In this document: positions 13,501-22,757 of the stretch, piece by piece
Layout of the letters: each line of letters opens with the position of its first letter
How positions within the stretch are numbered: the first letter of the stretch is position 1
Origin: Streptomyces davaonensis JCM 4913
GTDB taxonomy: Bacteria; Actinomycetota; Actinomycetes; Streptomycetales; Streptomycetaceae
Length of the DNA: 64,000 nucleotides
Assembly (NCBI RefSeq): GCF_000349325.1
Contig: NC_020504.1
Coordinates: 62,001-126,000, forward strand
Direction of reading: 5' to 3'
Program-made: the position numbers and the translations under genes
Notes under the pieces: model-generated
Seen by the model: the letters and a program-made list of their open reading frames with translations, nothing else
The model's database searches: none
Told to the model about the DNA's origin: nothing

Positions 13501-14882
13501 GTGTCAATTTAACGGCTGATCTTGGTTGTTGATGGTCAGTTGTTGCTCGGGCTCAGGCGACCTTCGAAGGCGATCTGGAACGCGTTCAGTGGTGCTTTCC
13601 AGCGCATGGTCCACCGCTTGCGGCCCTTCCCGGTCGGGTCCAGGCTCATCAGCGCCATGTAGATGCACTTGAGGGCGGCGGCCTCGTTGGGGAAGTGCCC
13701 GCGGGCACGGACGGCCCTGCGGATGCGGGCGTTGACGCTCTCGATCGCGTTCGTGCTGCAGATGACCTTGCGGATCTCGACGTCGAAGGAGAGGAACGGC
13801 ACGAACTCGGCCCAGGCGTCCGACCACAGCTTCACGATCGCCGGATACTTGCCTCCCCACGCCTCCTGGAACTCCAGGAACCGTTCCGTCGCCGCGTCCT
13901 CGCTGGGTGCGGTGTAGACGGGCTTGAGTGCCTTGGCGACCTTGTCCCAGTCCTGGCGGGCGGCGTATCAGAACGAGTTCCGCAGCAGGTGAACCACGCA
14001 TGTCTGGACGATCGTGCGGGGCCAGACGGTCTCCACGGCCTCGGAAAGGCCCTTGAGCCCGTCGCAGACAAGCATGAGTACGTCGTCCAGGCCGCGGTTC
14101 TTCAGCTCGGTGAAGACATGCAGCCAGTACTTCGCGCCCTCGCCGCCCTCGTCGGCCCAGATGCCGAGGATGCCCCGGGTGCCGTCCACCGTCACCGCCA
14201 TCACGACATAGACCGGACGGTTCGCGACCTGCCCGTCCCTGATCTTGACGTTGATGGCGTCCACGAACAGGACCGGATAGACGCGGTCGAGCGGCCGGTT
14301 CTGCCACTCGGCCATGCCCTCCATCACGTTGTCGGTGATGGTGGAGATGGTCTGCTTGGACACCTCGGCGCCGTAGACCTCGGCCAGGTGAGCGGCGATC
14401 TCGCCGTGCGTGAGCCCCTTCGCGGACAACGACAGCACCATCTCGTCGACCCCGGTCAGCCGCCGCTGCCGCTTCTTGACGATCTGCGGCTCGAACGTGC
14501 CCGAGGTGTCACGCGGCACCTTGACCTCGACCGGCCCGACGTCGGTCAGCACGGTCTTGGCCCGGCCCCCGTTACGGGAGTTGCCGCTGCCCCGGCCGGC
14601 AGCATCGTGCTTCTCATAGCCGAGGTGATCGGCTATCTCACCTTCCAGTGCAGACTCCAGGACCCGCTTGGTCAGCTGCTGCAGCAGCCCACCTTGCCCG
14701 GTCAGCTGCAGCCCCTCCGACCGAGCCCGCTCCACCAGCATCGCGACCAGTTGCTCGTCAGACACGGGCGCAGGCGGCCCGGACTGGGCACTCTCGACAG
14801 GCTTCACGGTCTCCAACTCCACGGCGGTGTCAGTCACTTGACGTCTCTCCCATGATCGTCGGATCCGCCGTTAGATTTACAC
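13501..14882 (-). mobile_element. IS256-family element inserted in a CRISPR repeat
   Basis: Imperfect terminal inverted repeats GTGTCAATTTAACGGC (13501) and GTGTAAATCTAACGGC (complement, ending 14882) enclose one transposase gene. Repeat remnants abut both sides (GCACCCGCGGGGATGGG on the left, TCCCGCGGGGATGG on the right). No clear target duplication is visible. This may mean a recombined or deleted flank. Confidence 0.85.
13536..14837 (-). pseudogene. IS256-family (mutator) transposase with one nonsense codon
   Basis: Reads as one frame from ATG 14837 through GNSRNGGRAKTVLTD, the DDE Asp region VYPVLFVDAINVKI and LMLVCDGLKGLSEA to VVHLLRNSF. A TGA at about 13968-13970 then interrupts it. 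The same frame continues YAARQDWDKVAKALK, then FVPFLSFDVEIRKVI and STNAIESVNARIRRA. Relatives have RNSFRYA, so the stop is best explained by a CGA-to-TGA transition. There is no frameshift. About 433 aa if read through. The element is therefore probably immobile unless supplied in trans. Confidence 0.88.
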
Positions 14883-14910
14883 TCCCGCGGGGATGGTTGT
14901 CGGCGTCGGC
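14883..14910 (+). CRISPR. CRISPR repeat fragment between two IS elements
   Basis: TCCCGCGGGGATGGTTG is the 3' half of an array-2-type repeat, followed by a short stretch before the IS21 end. It shows that the array once continued here. Confidence 0.6.
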
Positions 14911-14968
14911 TGAACTCGGACCCACTTTGGGCGGTTGAATTCTGACCCGGTTGGTGTCGGTGGGTGGT

Positions 14969-15811
14969 TCAGTCGCTGTCGGGTGTGTCGGTGGGGACGC
15001 GTCCGAGTTCGCGTCCTCGCATGCGGTAGGAGTCGCCCTTGAGGGAGTGGACCTCGGCGTGGTGGACCAGGCGGTCGATCATGGCGGCGGCCACGGTCTC
15101 GTCTCCGAAGACCTCTCCCCATCGTCCGAAGGGCTTGTTGCTGGTGACGATCACGGACGCGCGTTCGTATCTGTTCGAGATGAGCTGGAAGAACAGGTTC
15201 GCGGCCTCCGCTTCGAAGGGGATGTAGCCGACCTCGTCCACCACGATCAGCGGATAGCGGCCGAGCCGGGTGAGCTCGGCCGACAGGCGGCCGGTCTCGT
15301 GGGCGGCGGCGAGTTTGTCGACCCATTCGGCGGCGGTGGCGAAGGCGACGCGGTGTCCGGCCTGGCAGGCCCGCACCGCCAGGCCGATCGCCAGGTGTGT
15401 CTTGCCGGTGCCGGGCGGGCCCAGGAAAACGACGTTCTCCTTGCCCGCGATGAAGTCCAACGTGCCCAGATGCGCGAGCTGTTGGCGCGTCATGCCGCGC
15501 AGATGGGTGACGTCGAGTTCCTCGATCGTCTTGATCGCGGGGAAACGGGCGGCCCGTACTCGTGCCTCGCCGCCGTGCGATTCGCGGGCGGAGACCTCGC
15601 GCTGGAGGCAGGCGACCAGGTATTCGGCGTGGGTCCAGGACTCCTTGCGGGCCCGTTCGGCGAGCCGGTCGGCGGCGGCAAGAAGGGCCGGGGCCTTCAT
15701 CGCCCGGGCCAGGAAGGCCAGGTCGGAGGCGGTCTGCTGACCGGTCCTGCGACCCGTGGCCGTGCCGGCGGCGGGTGCGTCGGCGTCGACGGTGGTGGAG
15801 GTGCGGGCCAT
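14969..15811 (-). CDS. istB: IstB, ATPase helper of the IS21-family transposase
   Basis: 280 aa. The AAA+ domain has Walker A FLGPPGTGKTHLAIGL and Walker B YPLIVVDEVGYIPFE, with sensor SVIVTSNKPFGRWGEVF. N-terminal region: LARAMKAPALLAAADRLAERA. IstB forms ATP-dependent clamps that select the target and activate IstA. The start ATG overlaps the istA stop (ATGA), the normal IS21 arrangement. No damage visible. Confidence 0.95.
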   Translation of the reverse strand: MARTSTTVDADAPAAGTATGRRTGQQTASDLAFLARAMKAPALLAAADRLAERARKESWTHAEYLVACLQREVSARESHGGEARVRAARFPAIKTIEELDVTHLRGMTRQQLAHLGTLDFIAGKENVVFLGPPGTGKTHLAIGLAVRACQAGHRVAFATAAEWVDKLAAAHETGRLSAELTRLGRYPLIVVDEVGYIPFEAEAANLFFQLISNRYERASVIVTSNKPFGRWGEVFGDETVAAAMIDRLVHHAEVHSLKGDSYRMRGRELGRVPTDTPDSD

Positions 15812-17067
15812 CAGCCGGCCTCCTTGCCTTCGCCGCCGTCGATGACGGTGAACAGCCGGTCGTAAGAGCCCAGCTCGCGCTGTTCGACCTCGACGAGCGG
15901 ACTGGAGGCGGCGCCGGCGGCGTGGATCTGACCGGTGGGCCGGCGACGTGCTTCCTGCCGCATCGCTTGTCCCGCCTCGGCGTGCTCGGGATCGGTGAGC
16001 GTCTGATGGCGGGCCCAGCAGCGGGCATGCTGGGCGACGATCTCACCGCCGGAGGTCAGCACGATGACCTGCTCGTTGTCGGTCAGCACGGTGACCTGGT
16101 GTCCGATCGCGGCGGGGTCGACGGAGTAGTCACAGGTGTCGACGCGGACATAGTGGTCCCGGCCCAGCCGGGCCGAGAACCGCCACCAGGTGGGCGGGTC
16201 GACCGCGGGCAGGGTGAGCATCTGGGCCCGGTCCGCTTCCCAGCGGTCGGCCGGACGGGCCCCGAGAGTGCGGTGGACACGCCGGTTGGCGACCTTCAGC
16301 CAGGTCTGCAGCTGGGTGTTGAAGTCGTCCGGTCCGCTGAAGTGGCGCCCGGGCAGGAACGACGTCTCCAGATAGCCGTTCGCCCGTTCCACCAGCCCCT
16401 TCGCCTCAGGATCCCTGGGTCGGCACAAGTAGATCTTCGTGGCGAGCAGGCCCGCGAACGCGGCGAACTCGGATGTCGGGCGTCCGCGGCCGACGCCCGC
16501 CTCGTTGTCCCAGACCAGCGTCCTGGGGACGGCACCCCACTCGGTCAGCAGCCGCCAGTGCCCGTCGATCAGGTCGCCGGTCCGGCGCGATGGCAGCATC
16601 CGAGCGGTGATCACGCGGGAGTAGCCGGACACCATCACCAGGACCGGCGGGCGTCCGCTCTGCCCGTAACCGAGGGGGATGTCCGCGTCGGGGAACCACA
16701 GGTCGCACTGGGCCAGCTCGCCGGGCCGATAGACCGTGCGCGAGACCGGATCGACCGGGACATAGGCCGGCCGCAGTTCGCGGATCCGGTCTTTGAGGAT
16801 GGTCATGCCTCTCTCCCAGCCGATCCGCTCGGCGATCACCGTGGCGGGCATCGTCGGGGTCTCCCGCAGCAGTTCCCGGATCTGCGTCTCGACCGCGTCG
16901 ACGGCCGATCCCTTGGCCGGCCGCTGGTACTGCGGCGGCCGGTCGCTGGCCAGGGCCCGCTTGACGGTGTTCTTCGAGATGCCCAGATGCCGTGCGATCG
17001 CCCTGATCGGCATCTGCTCGGCCCGGTGCAGCCGGCGGATTTCTGCCCAGTCCTCCACGAGGATCAC
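15811..17067 (-). CDS. istA: IstA, IS21-family DDE transposase
   Basis: 418 aa. The N-terminal HTH (MPIRAIARHLGISKNTVKRA) is followed by the RNase-H-fold integrase core: AQCDLWFPDADIPLG (first Asp), RTLVWDNEAGVG (second Asp) and DPEAKGLVERANGYLE (Glu). The C-terminal beta-barrel domain and tail are complete. Partner of IstB directly downstream. The coding frame is intact, so this element may still be active and is probably a recent arrival in the CRISPR array. Confidence 0.95.
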   Translation of the reverse strand: MILVEDWAEIRRLHRAEQMPIRAIARHLGISKNTVKRALASDRPPQYQRPAKGSAVDAVETQIRELLRETPTMPATVIAERIGWERGMTILKDRIRELRPAYVPVDPVSRTVYRPGELAQCDLWFPDADIPLGYGQSGRPPVLVMVSGYSRVITARMLPSRRTGDLIDGHWRLLTEWGAVPRTLVWDNEAGVGRGRPTSEFAAFAGLLATKIYLCRPRDPEAKGLVERANGYLETSFLPGRHFSGPDDFNTQLQTWLKVANRRVHRTLGARPADRWEADRAQMLTLPAVDPPTWWRFSARLGRDHYVRVDTCDYSVDPAAIGHQVTVLTDNEQVIVLTSGGEIVAQHARCWARHQTLTDPEHAEAGQAMRQEARRRPTGQIHAAGAASSPLVEVEQRELGSYDRLFTVIDGGEGKEAG

Positions 17068-17150
17068 CTTCCCTCCTGACCTTGATCACCAAGGCCAGAG
17101 TCAGACGAAGATCACCAAGTGGGTCACTTTTGATCCGCCGTCAGAAGGTC

Positions 17151-17930
17151 AGCGTTCGGCCGTCGTCGAGAATGGTCCCGGCCGCCTGACGTACGGCCTT
17201 GAGTACAAGATCTGCTCCCCGCACCCGCGGGGATGGCCCCAAGGGCATCGTCGGCGTCTGGAACAGGGTCGCGTGCTCCCCGCGGGTGCGGGGATGGTCC
17301 CCGTGCGACCCCGGGGGAGACCTATGTGCATCCCTGCTCCCCGCACCCACGGGGATGGTCCCGCCGTACCAGCCCAGCGGCCGGAAGCGCGCCACTGCGG
17401 GGATAGTCCCCTGTCGGAGCGCAGGGGCAAGACCGCCGCCGTCTGCTCCCCGCACCCGCGGGGATGGTCCCAAGTGGGAGGACGCGGGCACGGACTTCCA
17501 CCGCCTGTTCCCCACACCCGCGGGGATGGTCCCCCGGCAGCGTGGGGCAACAAGCGCAAGGGCTACTGCTTCCCGCACCCGCGGGGATGGTCCCTCCTCC
17601 ACGAGGGCACGGGATTCACGGCGGGACTGCTCCTGCTCCCTGTACCCGCGGGGATGGTCCCTGCACCATGATCTTGCCCGGTTCCTCGATGCTGTGCTCC
17701 CCGCACCCGCGGGGATGGCCCCAAGGGCATCGTCGGCGTCTGGAACAAGGTCGCGTGCTCCCCGCGCAGGGATGGTCCCGGGGCGCTCAAGCCCGGGCTC
17801 GAGTACCTCAAGTGCTCCCCGCGCCCGCGGGGATGGTCCCCACCCCGAGGCCGAGCACTGGATCGCCGACCTGTGCTCCCCGCACCCGCGGGGATGTGTC
17901 GGCCCCATTTCTCGACGACGGCCGAACGCT
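17151..17930. repeat. Inverted 22-23 bp repeats flanking CRISPR array 3
   Basis: CAGCGTTCGGCCGTCGTCGAG at about 17151-17171 reappears inverted at about 17909-17930 as CTCGACGACGGCCGAACGCTG. The left copy runs straight into the tail of a CRISPR repeat (ATGGTCCC). The right copy abuts the ISL3 end. These look like ends of an element that truncated the array at both sides. Confidence 0.7.
17172..17897 (+). CRISPR. CRISPR array 3 (distal part of array 2), about 12 repeats
   Basis: After a truncated repeat tail (ATGGTCCC, 17172) and a 32-nt spacer, repeats in array-2 orientation start near 17212, 17273, 17334, 17387 (degenerate), 17443, 17504, 17566, 17633, 17694, 17755 (25 nt, internal deletion), 17812 and 17873. 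The last is cut after GCGGGGATG. The spacers at about 17241-17272 and 17723-17754 are the same 32 nt (AAGGGCATCGTCGGCGTC and so on), with one mismatch (AACAGGG versus AACAAGG). The repeat copies downstream of those twin spacers are both atypical. Confidence 0.93.
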
Positions 17931-17994
17931 GGTTCTGGATCACTTTCCGTGCCGGAGCCACGGAGGGTCACCACGACCGCGATCATGAACGACC

Positions 17995-18898
17995 TCACGC
18001 CGCGAGGAGGACTCGCTTGCGGAGCAGGTCGAAGTTGGCGCGTCCGAACATCTGCCGCTTGATCATCTTGATCTTGTTGTTGTGGCCTTCGACGGCGCCA
18101 GAGCTGTAGGGCAGGCTGAGCCCGGCGACCACGGCGGCGAGGTCCTGGCCGAGGCCGGTGACGAAAACGTGCAGGGCGGGCAGGTCATCGGCCTGGACGC
18201 GCTCGATCCATTGGGCCAGCTGCTGTCCTTGGCGGTTGTTCATCAACTCAGCGAAGGAACGCACGTGTTCGGCGGTGCGGTCAAGTTCGGGGCAGCGGGC
18301 GAGGATCGTCTTGAGTCGCTGGGCCTGGTCGTCGTCGAGGCGGTCGGGGCGGCGGGTGATCCAGCTGGTCACGTCTCGCACGGAAGGGGCTTTGCGAGGC
18401 GGATCGTGGTGCGAGAACGCTTCACGGAGTTGCTGCACGTACCTTTTCACGACGCTCTCGCCGCCGGGGTAGCCGCGTTCACGCAGTTCCTCGAACAGGC
18501 GGCGGGCGACGGTGCAGCCCTCGGCCCACCGCTGATGCAGATAGGGCTTGTAGGGATCGAGGATGCTGCTGCGGCCGGTCCACTGTCCCACCAGCAGTTC
18601 GTCCGCGGTGGCCGCGCGGGCCAGGCGGCGCACGGTGTTGCGGGCGAGGCCGAGCCGCCGGGCGATCGGCCGCATGCCGAGCCCGTCGTCGAGCAGGGCG
18701 TGGACGGCTGCGTGCTGTTCGCGCACCCGGTCCGACAGGCGGCCGGAGTGTCGCGGTTCGCCTGAGGGACGCGGCGCGAGCTCCGTCGTGTTCACGGGGG
18801 TGTTGGTGCGGACTGGGCTGGTCTCCCCTTGCTCGCGCAGCAGGGCGCGGTGCTGGACGACCGTCTTCTCGACGGCCTCGGCGAGGTTTTTCCAGATG
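17995..18898 (-). pseudogene. ISL3 transposase, 3' exon (C-terminal part)
   Basis: After removal of the intron, the codon CAC is rebuilt (CA at 22759-22758, C at 18898) and the protein reads ADRWHIWKNLAEAVEKTVV across the junction. This part carries the HTH insertion (GMRPIARRLGLARNTVRRLA), then SFAELMNNRQGQQLAQWIERV and the ISL3 C-terminal catalytic block SGAVEGHNNKIKMIKRQMFG, with the acidic Glu in VEG. Total spliced length 536 aa. The frame is intact, so splicing would restore a working transposase. Confidence 0.88.
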
Positions 18899-18960
18899 GT
18901 ACTGGTGGGCCGTCGGCGAGGTGCCTGCTGAGCAAGCCCTTTTCCCACGACCCCCAGCCC

Positions 18961-18995
18961 GAACGACGCATGCGACTTGTCACCGCACGTCGCTC
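18961..18995 (-). ncRNA. Group II intron domain V
   Basis: The minus-strand hairpin GAGCGACGTGCGGTGAC / AAGTCGCATGCGTCGTTC has the length, bulge and tetraloop-like shape of catalytic domain V. The maturase stop codon falls inside it. Confidence 0.8.
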
Positions 18996-20008
18996 TCCAG
19001 TGACTGCTCCGCGAGTGCTGCGACGGATCTTCCGTGGATGTCCGCGTGGCAACTTCCGCAGACCACAAGGGTTTTGCGGTGCCGCGCGGCCATGAGATCT
19101 GCCCACGGTGGCCGGTTTCCCGGGCGGCCGAGGTCAGCGAGTTTGGCGACGTGGTGGACTTCCACCTCATCGACGCGCCCGCATGCCTCGCGTCGTCCGG
19201 CGAGGAGCCGGGTGACCAGTTTCTTGCGCTTGATGTTGACCGGGGCCAACTGGCGGTCGGTGACGACCGTGTTCTTGTTCTGTCGCAGCGGGATTCCGCC
19301 GAACCGTCCGATCAGCGTCTTCCTGCCGGGTTGTTCGACGCGGGCCTCAAAGCACTTGCGTAGCCCGTGCGGGGTTTCGACGGTGGCCTTGTACTTGCGG
19401 GCCATCTTCGAGAACGACGAGCGGTGCTTGTTGGCCAGCGTCATCAGCATCGAGGCCGACATGGCCCAGTGCAGACGGGCGAGTCGAAAGACGTCGCCGG
19501 CCAGCAGGTAGTACTGAACGATGCCGCGGTACTCGGACCCGTAGGTGCTCATGATGACGTGATCATCTTGGTTCAGCAGTTCGGGCCGTTTCGCGGGTTT
19601 GCCGCGCTTCATGTACTGCGACTGCTTGGCGACTACCACCGAACGGGGGACACGCAGACCGATGGTCCCATTGACAGAGCGGCGTCTGCCGGAGATCTTG
19701 CGGTCGTTGTGGTGCACGGTGATGTCGAAGCCGAGGAACCTCGCCGCCTGGGTGCGGGCGTGCGTGATCAGCGTCTTCTCCGGCGAAATTTCCAGCTTGA
19801 GTTCGTCATGCAGGAATTGAGCCAGCCTCTGCTTGATCTCTTCGGCCTCTTCTTTTGGTCCAGCAAACCCGAGGAGGGTGTCATCGGCGTAGCGCACATA
19901 CCTCAGCCTCCGATATCCAGGATCACGAGTATCCATGCTTGGAATGCTGTGCAGTTGCTTGCGAAGCCTTCGCACCTCGGCGTGGTCGCCTCGGATCGCG
20001 TCCCATGA
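18980..20008 (-). pseudogene. ltrA: Group II intron reverse transcriptase/maturase, C-terminal part with HNH domain
   Basis: Continues the RT after the nested IS: TTSWDAIRGDHAEVRRLRKQ, RT motif 5 YVRYADDTLLGFAG with the catalytic YADD, ISPEKTLITHARTQAARFLG, a maturase/X region (KMARKYKATVETPHGLRKCF), then an HNH endonuclease ending VEVHHVAKLADLG...VVCGSCHADIHG. The catalytic residues are intact, but the polypeptide is severed from the N-terminal fingers by the element at 20009-21406. The stop lies inside domain V. Confidence 0.88.
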
Positions 20009-21406
20009 GGTGGTGTAGCCGGGCCGCGTTCCGGAACGCGCGGGTGTCTGCCCGGGGCGTACATCCGCTGGGCGTGAGTGCTCCCTGCGCAAGGGCAGGC
20101 CATCGCGCAAGTCTCCTTGGTGAACGGGCAGTTCAACCGGAGGAGCACGCGATGGCCTTGTCCCAGTCTGAGCTGATGCGGCTGCTGGAGTCACTACGTC
20201 GGGCCGACGGAGTTGAAGCAATCAGGGTGGTGTGCGAGCGCATCCTTCAGGAGCTCATCGAGGCCGAGGCCACCGACGTCATCGGCGCCGCCCCGCACGA
20301 GCACTCCGACAAGCGCACGGCCTGGCGCAACGGGCACCGCGAACGCATGCTGACCACGCAGGCCGGCGACCTGGCCCTGAAGATCCCGAAAGTGCGGACC
20401 GGCTCGTTCTTCCCCTCGCTGCTGGAGCGTCGGCGGCGGATCGACCGGGCGTTGTTCGCCGTGGTGATGGAGGCATACGTGCACGGCGTCTCGACCCGGT
20501 CGGTCGACGACCTGGTCAAAGCACTCGGTGCGGACAGTGGGATCTCCAAGTCCGAGGTCTCTAGGATCTGCGGCGAACTGGACGAGGAACTGACGGCGTT
20601 CAAGGAACGGCCGCTGGACCACACCGTCTTCCCCTACGTCTTCCTGGACGCCACCTACTGCAAGGCGCGGGTGAACCACCGGATCGCCTCGCAGGCCGTG
20701 GTCATCGCCACCGGCATTTCCGCCACCGGGCACCGCGAGATCCTCGGCCTGATGGTCGGCGACAGCGAGTCGAAGCCGTTCTGGACCAAGTTCCTGCGCT
20801 CACTGCGGGCCCGCGGCCTGGAGAACGTCCAGCTGGTCATCTCCGACAGCCACAGTGGACTGGTGGCAGCGATCCGCACCGTTTTCCTCGGCGCGGCCTG
20901 GCAAAGGTGCCGCGTTCACTTCGTGCGAGACGTGTTTTCGGTGATCGAGAGGGGCTCGGGAGAGATGGTGGCGGCCACCATCCGCACCATCTTCGCGCAG
21001 ACCACCGGCGAGCAGGTCCGCACCCATCTGAACGTGGTCGCCGACATGCTCGGACGACAGTTCCCGCAGGTCAAGAAGATGCTGCTGGACGCCGCAACCG
21101 ATATCACGGCGTTCGCGGACTTCCCGCCGACGCACTGGAAGAAGATCTGGTCCACCAACCCGCTGGAGCGGCTGAACCGGGAGATCAAACGACGAGCCGA
21201 CGTCGTCCAGGTCTTCCCCAACCCCGCCGCCCTCGACCGGCTCGCCGCCGCAGTCCTGGCCGAACTCCACGACGAGTGGCAAGTCTTCGACCGCCGCTAC
21301 CTGTCGGAAGCCTCCATGGCCGAGCTCTTCACCACCAAGCCAACCGAAGCCGATTCACAGATCACCCCACAACCGGAACCGAAACAGCTGCCGTGACTAC
21401 ACCACC
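20009..21406 (+). mobile_element. IS256-family element nested in the intron reverse transcriptase
   Basis: Ends share the inverted repeat GGTGGTGTAG (GGTGGTGTAGCCGGG at 20009; complement GGTGGTGTAGTCACGG ending 21406). The 1.4-kb size is normal for the family. Both flanks are halves of the RT gene. I see no clean target duplication. It is unrelated in sequence to the IS256-type copy at 13.5 kb. Confidence 0.85.
20152..21396 (+). CDS. IS256-family (mutator) transposase
   Basis: 414 aa from ATG 20152, preceded by GGAGGAGCAC as ribosome binding site. The DDE pattern is visible: VFPYVFLDATYCKARV (Asp), LVISDSHSGLVAAIR (Asp) and STNPLERLNREIKRRADVV (Glu). The N-terminus RTAWRNGHRERMLTTQAGD is family-typical. 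The frame is intact, so this insertion is probably the youngest layer of the nest. It is transcribed against the intron and its reverse transcriptase. Confidence 0.95.
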   Translation: MALSQSELMRLLESLRRADGVEAIRVVCERILQELIEAEATDVIGAAPHEHSDKRTAWRNGHRERMLTTQAGDLALKIPKVRTGSFFPSLLERRRRIDRALFAVVMEAYVHGVSTRSVDDLVKALGADSGISKSEVSRICGELDEELTAFKERPLDHTVFPYVFLDATYCKARVNHRIASQAVVIATGISATGHREILGLMVGDSESKPFWTKFLRSLRARGLENVQLVISDSHSGLVAAIRTVFLGAAWQRCRVHFVRDVFSVIERGSGEMVAATIRTIFAQTTGEQVRTHLNVVADMLGRQFPQVKKMLLDAATDITAFADFPPTHWKKIWSTNPLERLNREIKRRADVVQVFPNPAALDRLAAAVLAELHDEWQVFDRRYLSEASMAELFTTKPTEADSQITPQPEPKQLP

Positions 21407-22221
21407 CCGCGGGACATGACCTCGCCTCGCTTGCGGGCGCATTGAATCGCGTACCAGGCTCTGCCGAACTCGCGACTCTGCTTTCTGACTTTTCCTCGGG
21501 TGTACTTGGGAATCAGAACGTTCTCGACGAACTCATCCATCTTGTGCAGGTAGATGTTAGACAAGATCGGTGAAACAACCCCGCCTTGCGGACTTCCGCT
21601 GTGCGTGGCATTCCAGATCCAGTCCTCCATGTATCCGGCCTTGAGCATGTTTCGCATCAGCCGCAGGAATCGGTTGTCGTGGATCTTCTCGCCCAGGATT
21701 CGGAGCATGACATCGTGGTCAAGCCGGTCGAAACACTGTGAGATGTCGCCCCCAACAAACCAAACCGTCCCCGTCCAGGTGTTGGCCACTTCGCGCAGAG
21801 CCGTGTGGCAGCCCCGGCGAGGACGGAAACCGTGGGAGAACTTCGAGAACGTCGGCTCGTAATACGCCTCAAGTAACAGACGAACCACCTCGCCGACGAG
21901 CTTGTCGCTCCAGGGCGGCAGGCCGAGCGGTCGCAGCTTTGCGCTGCCCCGTCCCTTCGGGATGTAGACCCTTCGAGCTGGGCTCCACCGGTACCGCTCG
22001 TGGCGTAGCGCGTCGATGACGTGCTCGATCTTGCCCAGCGACATGCCGTCCACGGTCTCCCCGGTGACCCCGGGCGTCATTGCACCCTTGTTGGAGTACA
22101 AACGCCCGTAGGCCAGCAGATACAACTGCGGATTGAAAAGCTGTCGATACAGTTCGTTGCACGGCAGGCCACGCCTGCCGCGTTCACGGAGGACACCCAG
22201 CACCGTTTCGGCGCACTGCAT
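21407..22221 (-). pseudogene. ltrA: Group II intron reverse transcriptase/maturase, N-terminal part
   Basis: Starts at ATG 22221 and holds the finger and palm motifs: RLYSNKGAMTPGVTGETVDG, VYIPKGRGSAKLRPLG, FSHGFRPRRGCHTAL, WFVGGDISQCFDRLDHD (first catalytic Asp) and SGSPQGGVVSPILSNIYLH. It breaks off after ARKRGEVMS where the nested IS begins. The second half resumes at 20008. The two halves lie in different frames unless about 8 bp are removed with the IS, as expected for a target-site duplication. I could not align such a duplication. Confidence 0.88.
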
Positions 22222-22757
22222 TTCGCATACCTCTCGATTCTTGAGTGTCCGATCACCTGGCCCCCTTCGCCCGGTGCAGACGGCTTTCCCGTCCTCCTTG
22301 GCCGGTCGTGACTCCGGCGACTACTACGGGGCCTCCGTCGCCATAGGAAGACCTCTTCCCGTAGGCGATCCCATGTTCGTCCTTGTCGTACGTTCTAGCG
22401 TGACGTAGGCGCTCCACTCATCCCCTTGAATGCCCTCATTGGGCATCGCTCCGAGCCCCGGAGGTTGCCCCAGGTGTGGCACTCGCCTGGAGCAGGGCCC
22501 GGCACCGGCGTCAGATGTCTTGCCGATGGATTCGACCTTCAATCTTCTGGGTATTGGAGTTCAGGCAATCCAGCTTTCGCCATATCACGCGGGTCCCGCG
22601 ACGCGCCGTCTCTGACACCTGAGCCCGGCCGTCGCTTTTCTGGCATGCTGTGTTCCCCTTCACCGTTTCCGGGTTGGGTAAGCCATCAGACCCAGGAACC
22701 TCCCTCCGAATTCCTCCCGGCTGAGCCGGGGATACAACAAGGCGCCTCATGGCGCAC

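Larger units (their letters stand above)
14911..17133 (-). mobile_element. IS21-family element (istA-istB)
   Basis: Bounded approximately by related ends sharing GACCCACTT: TGAACTCGGACCCACTTTGG at 14911 and, on the complement, TCAAAAGTGACCCACTTGG ending near 17133. It carries the istA/istB pair. CRISPR repeat material is found on both sides, so it inserted into the array. Exact ends are uncertain by a few bases. Confidence 0.8.
18899..22757 (-). ncRNA. Group II intron within the ISL3 transposase gene, interrupted by an IS256-family element
   Basis: On the minus strand the intron starts with GTGCGCC (consensus GUGYG) at 22757 and ends CCAGTAC (AY end) at 18899. Joining the exons restores the transposase frame exactly. 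Domain V is a 35-nt hairpin at 18961-18995 (GAGCGACGTGCGG.., loop GACAA, closing ..CGTCGTTC). Net intron length without the nested IS is about 2.46 kb, normal for an ORF-bearing intron. Retro-mobility needs the encoded reverse transcriptase, which is now split. Self-splicing may also be blocked by the extra 1.4 kb in domain IV. Confidence 0.88.

Noticed and set aside
17141..18062. Open frames over array 3
   Set aside because: Repetitive peptides from translated CRISPR repeats, no independent support.
18899..22757. Reverse transcriptase as a retron or diversity-generating element
   Set aside because: Clear group II intron splice ends, domain V and maturase/HNH domains; no template or variable repeat seen.
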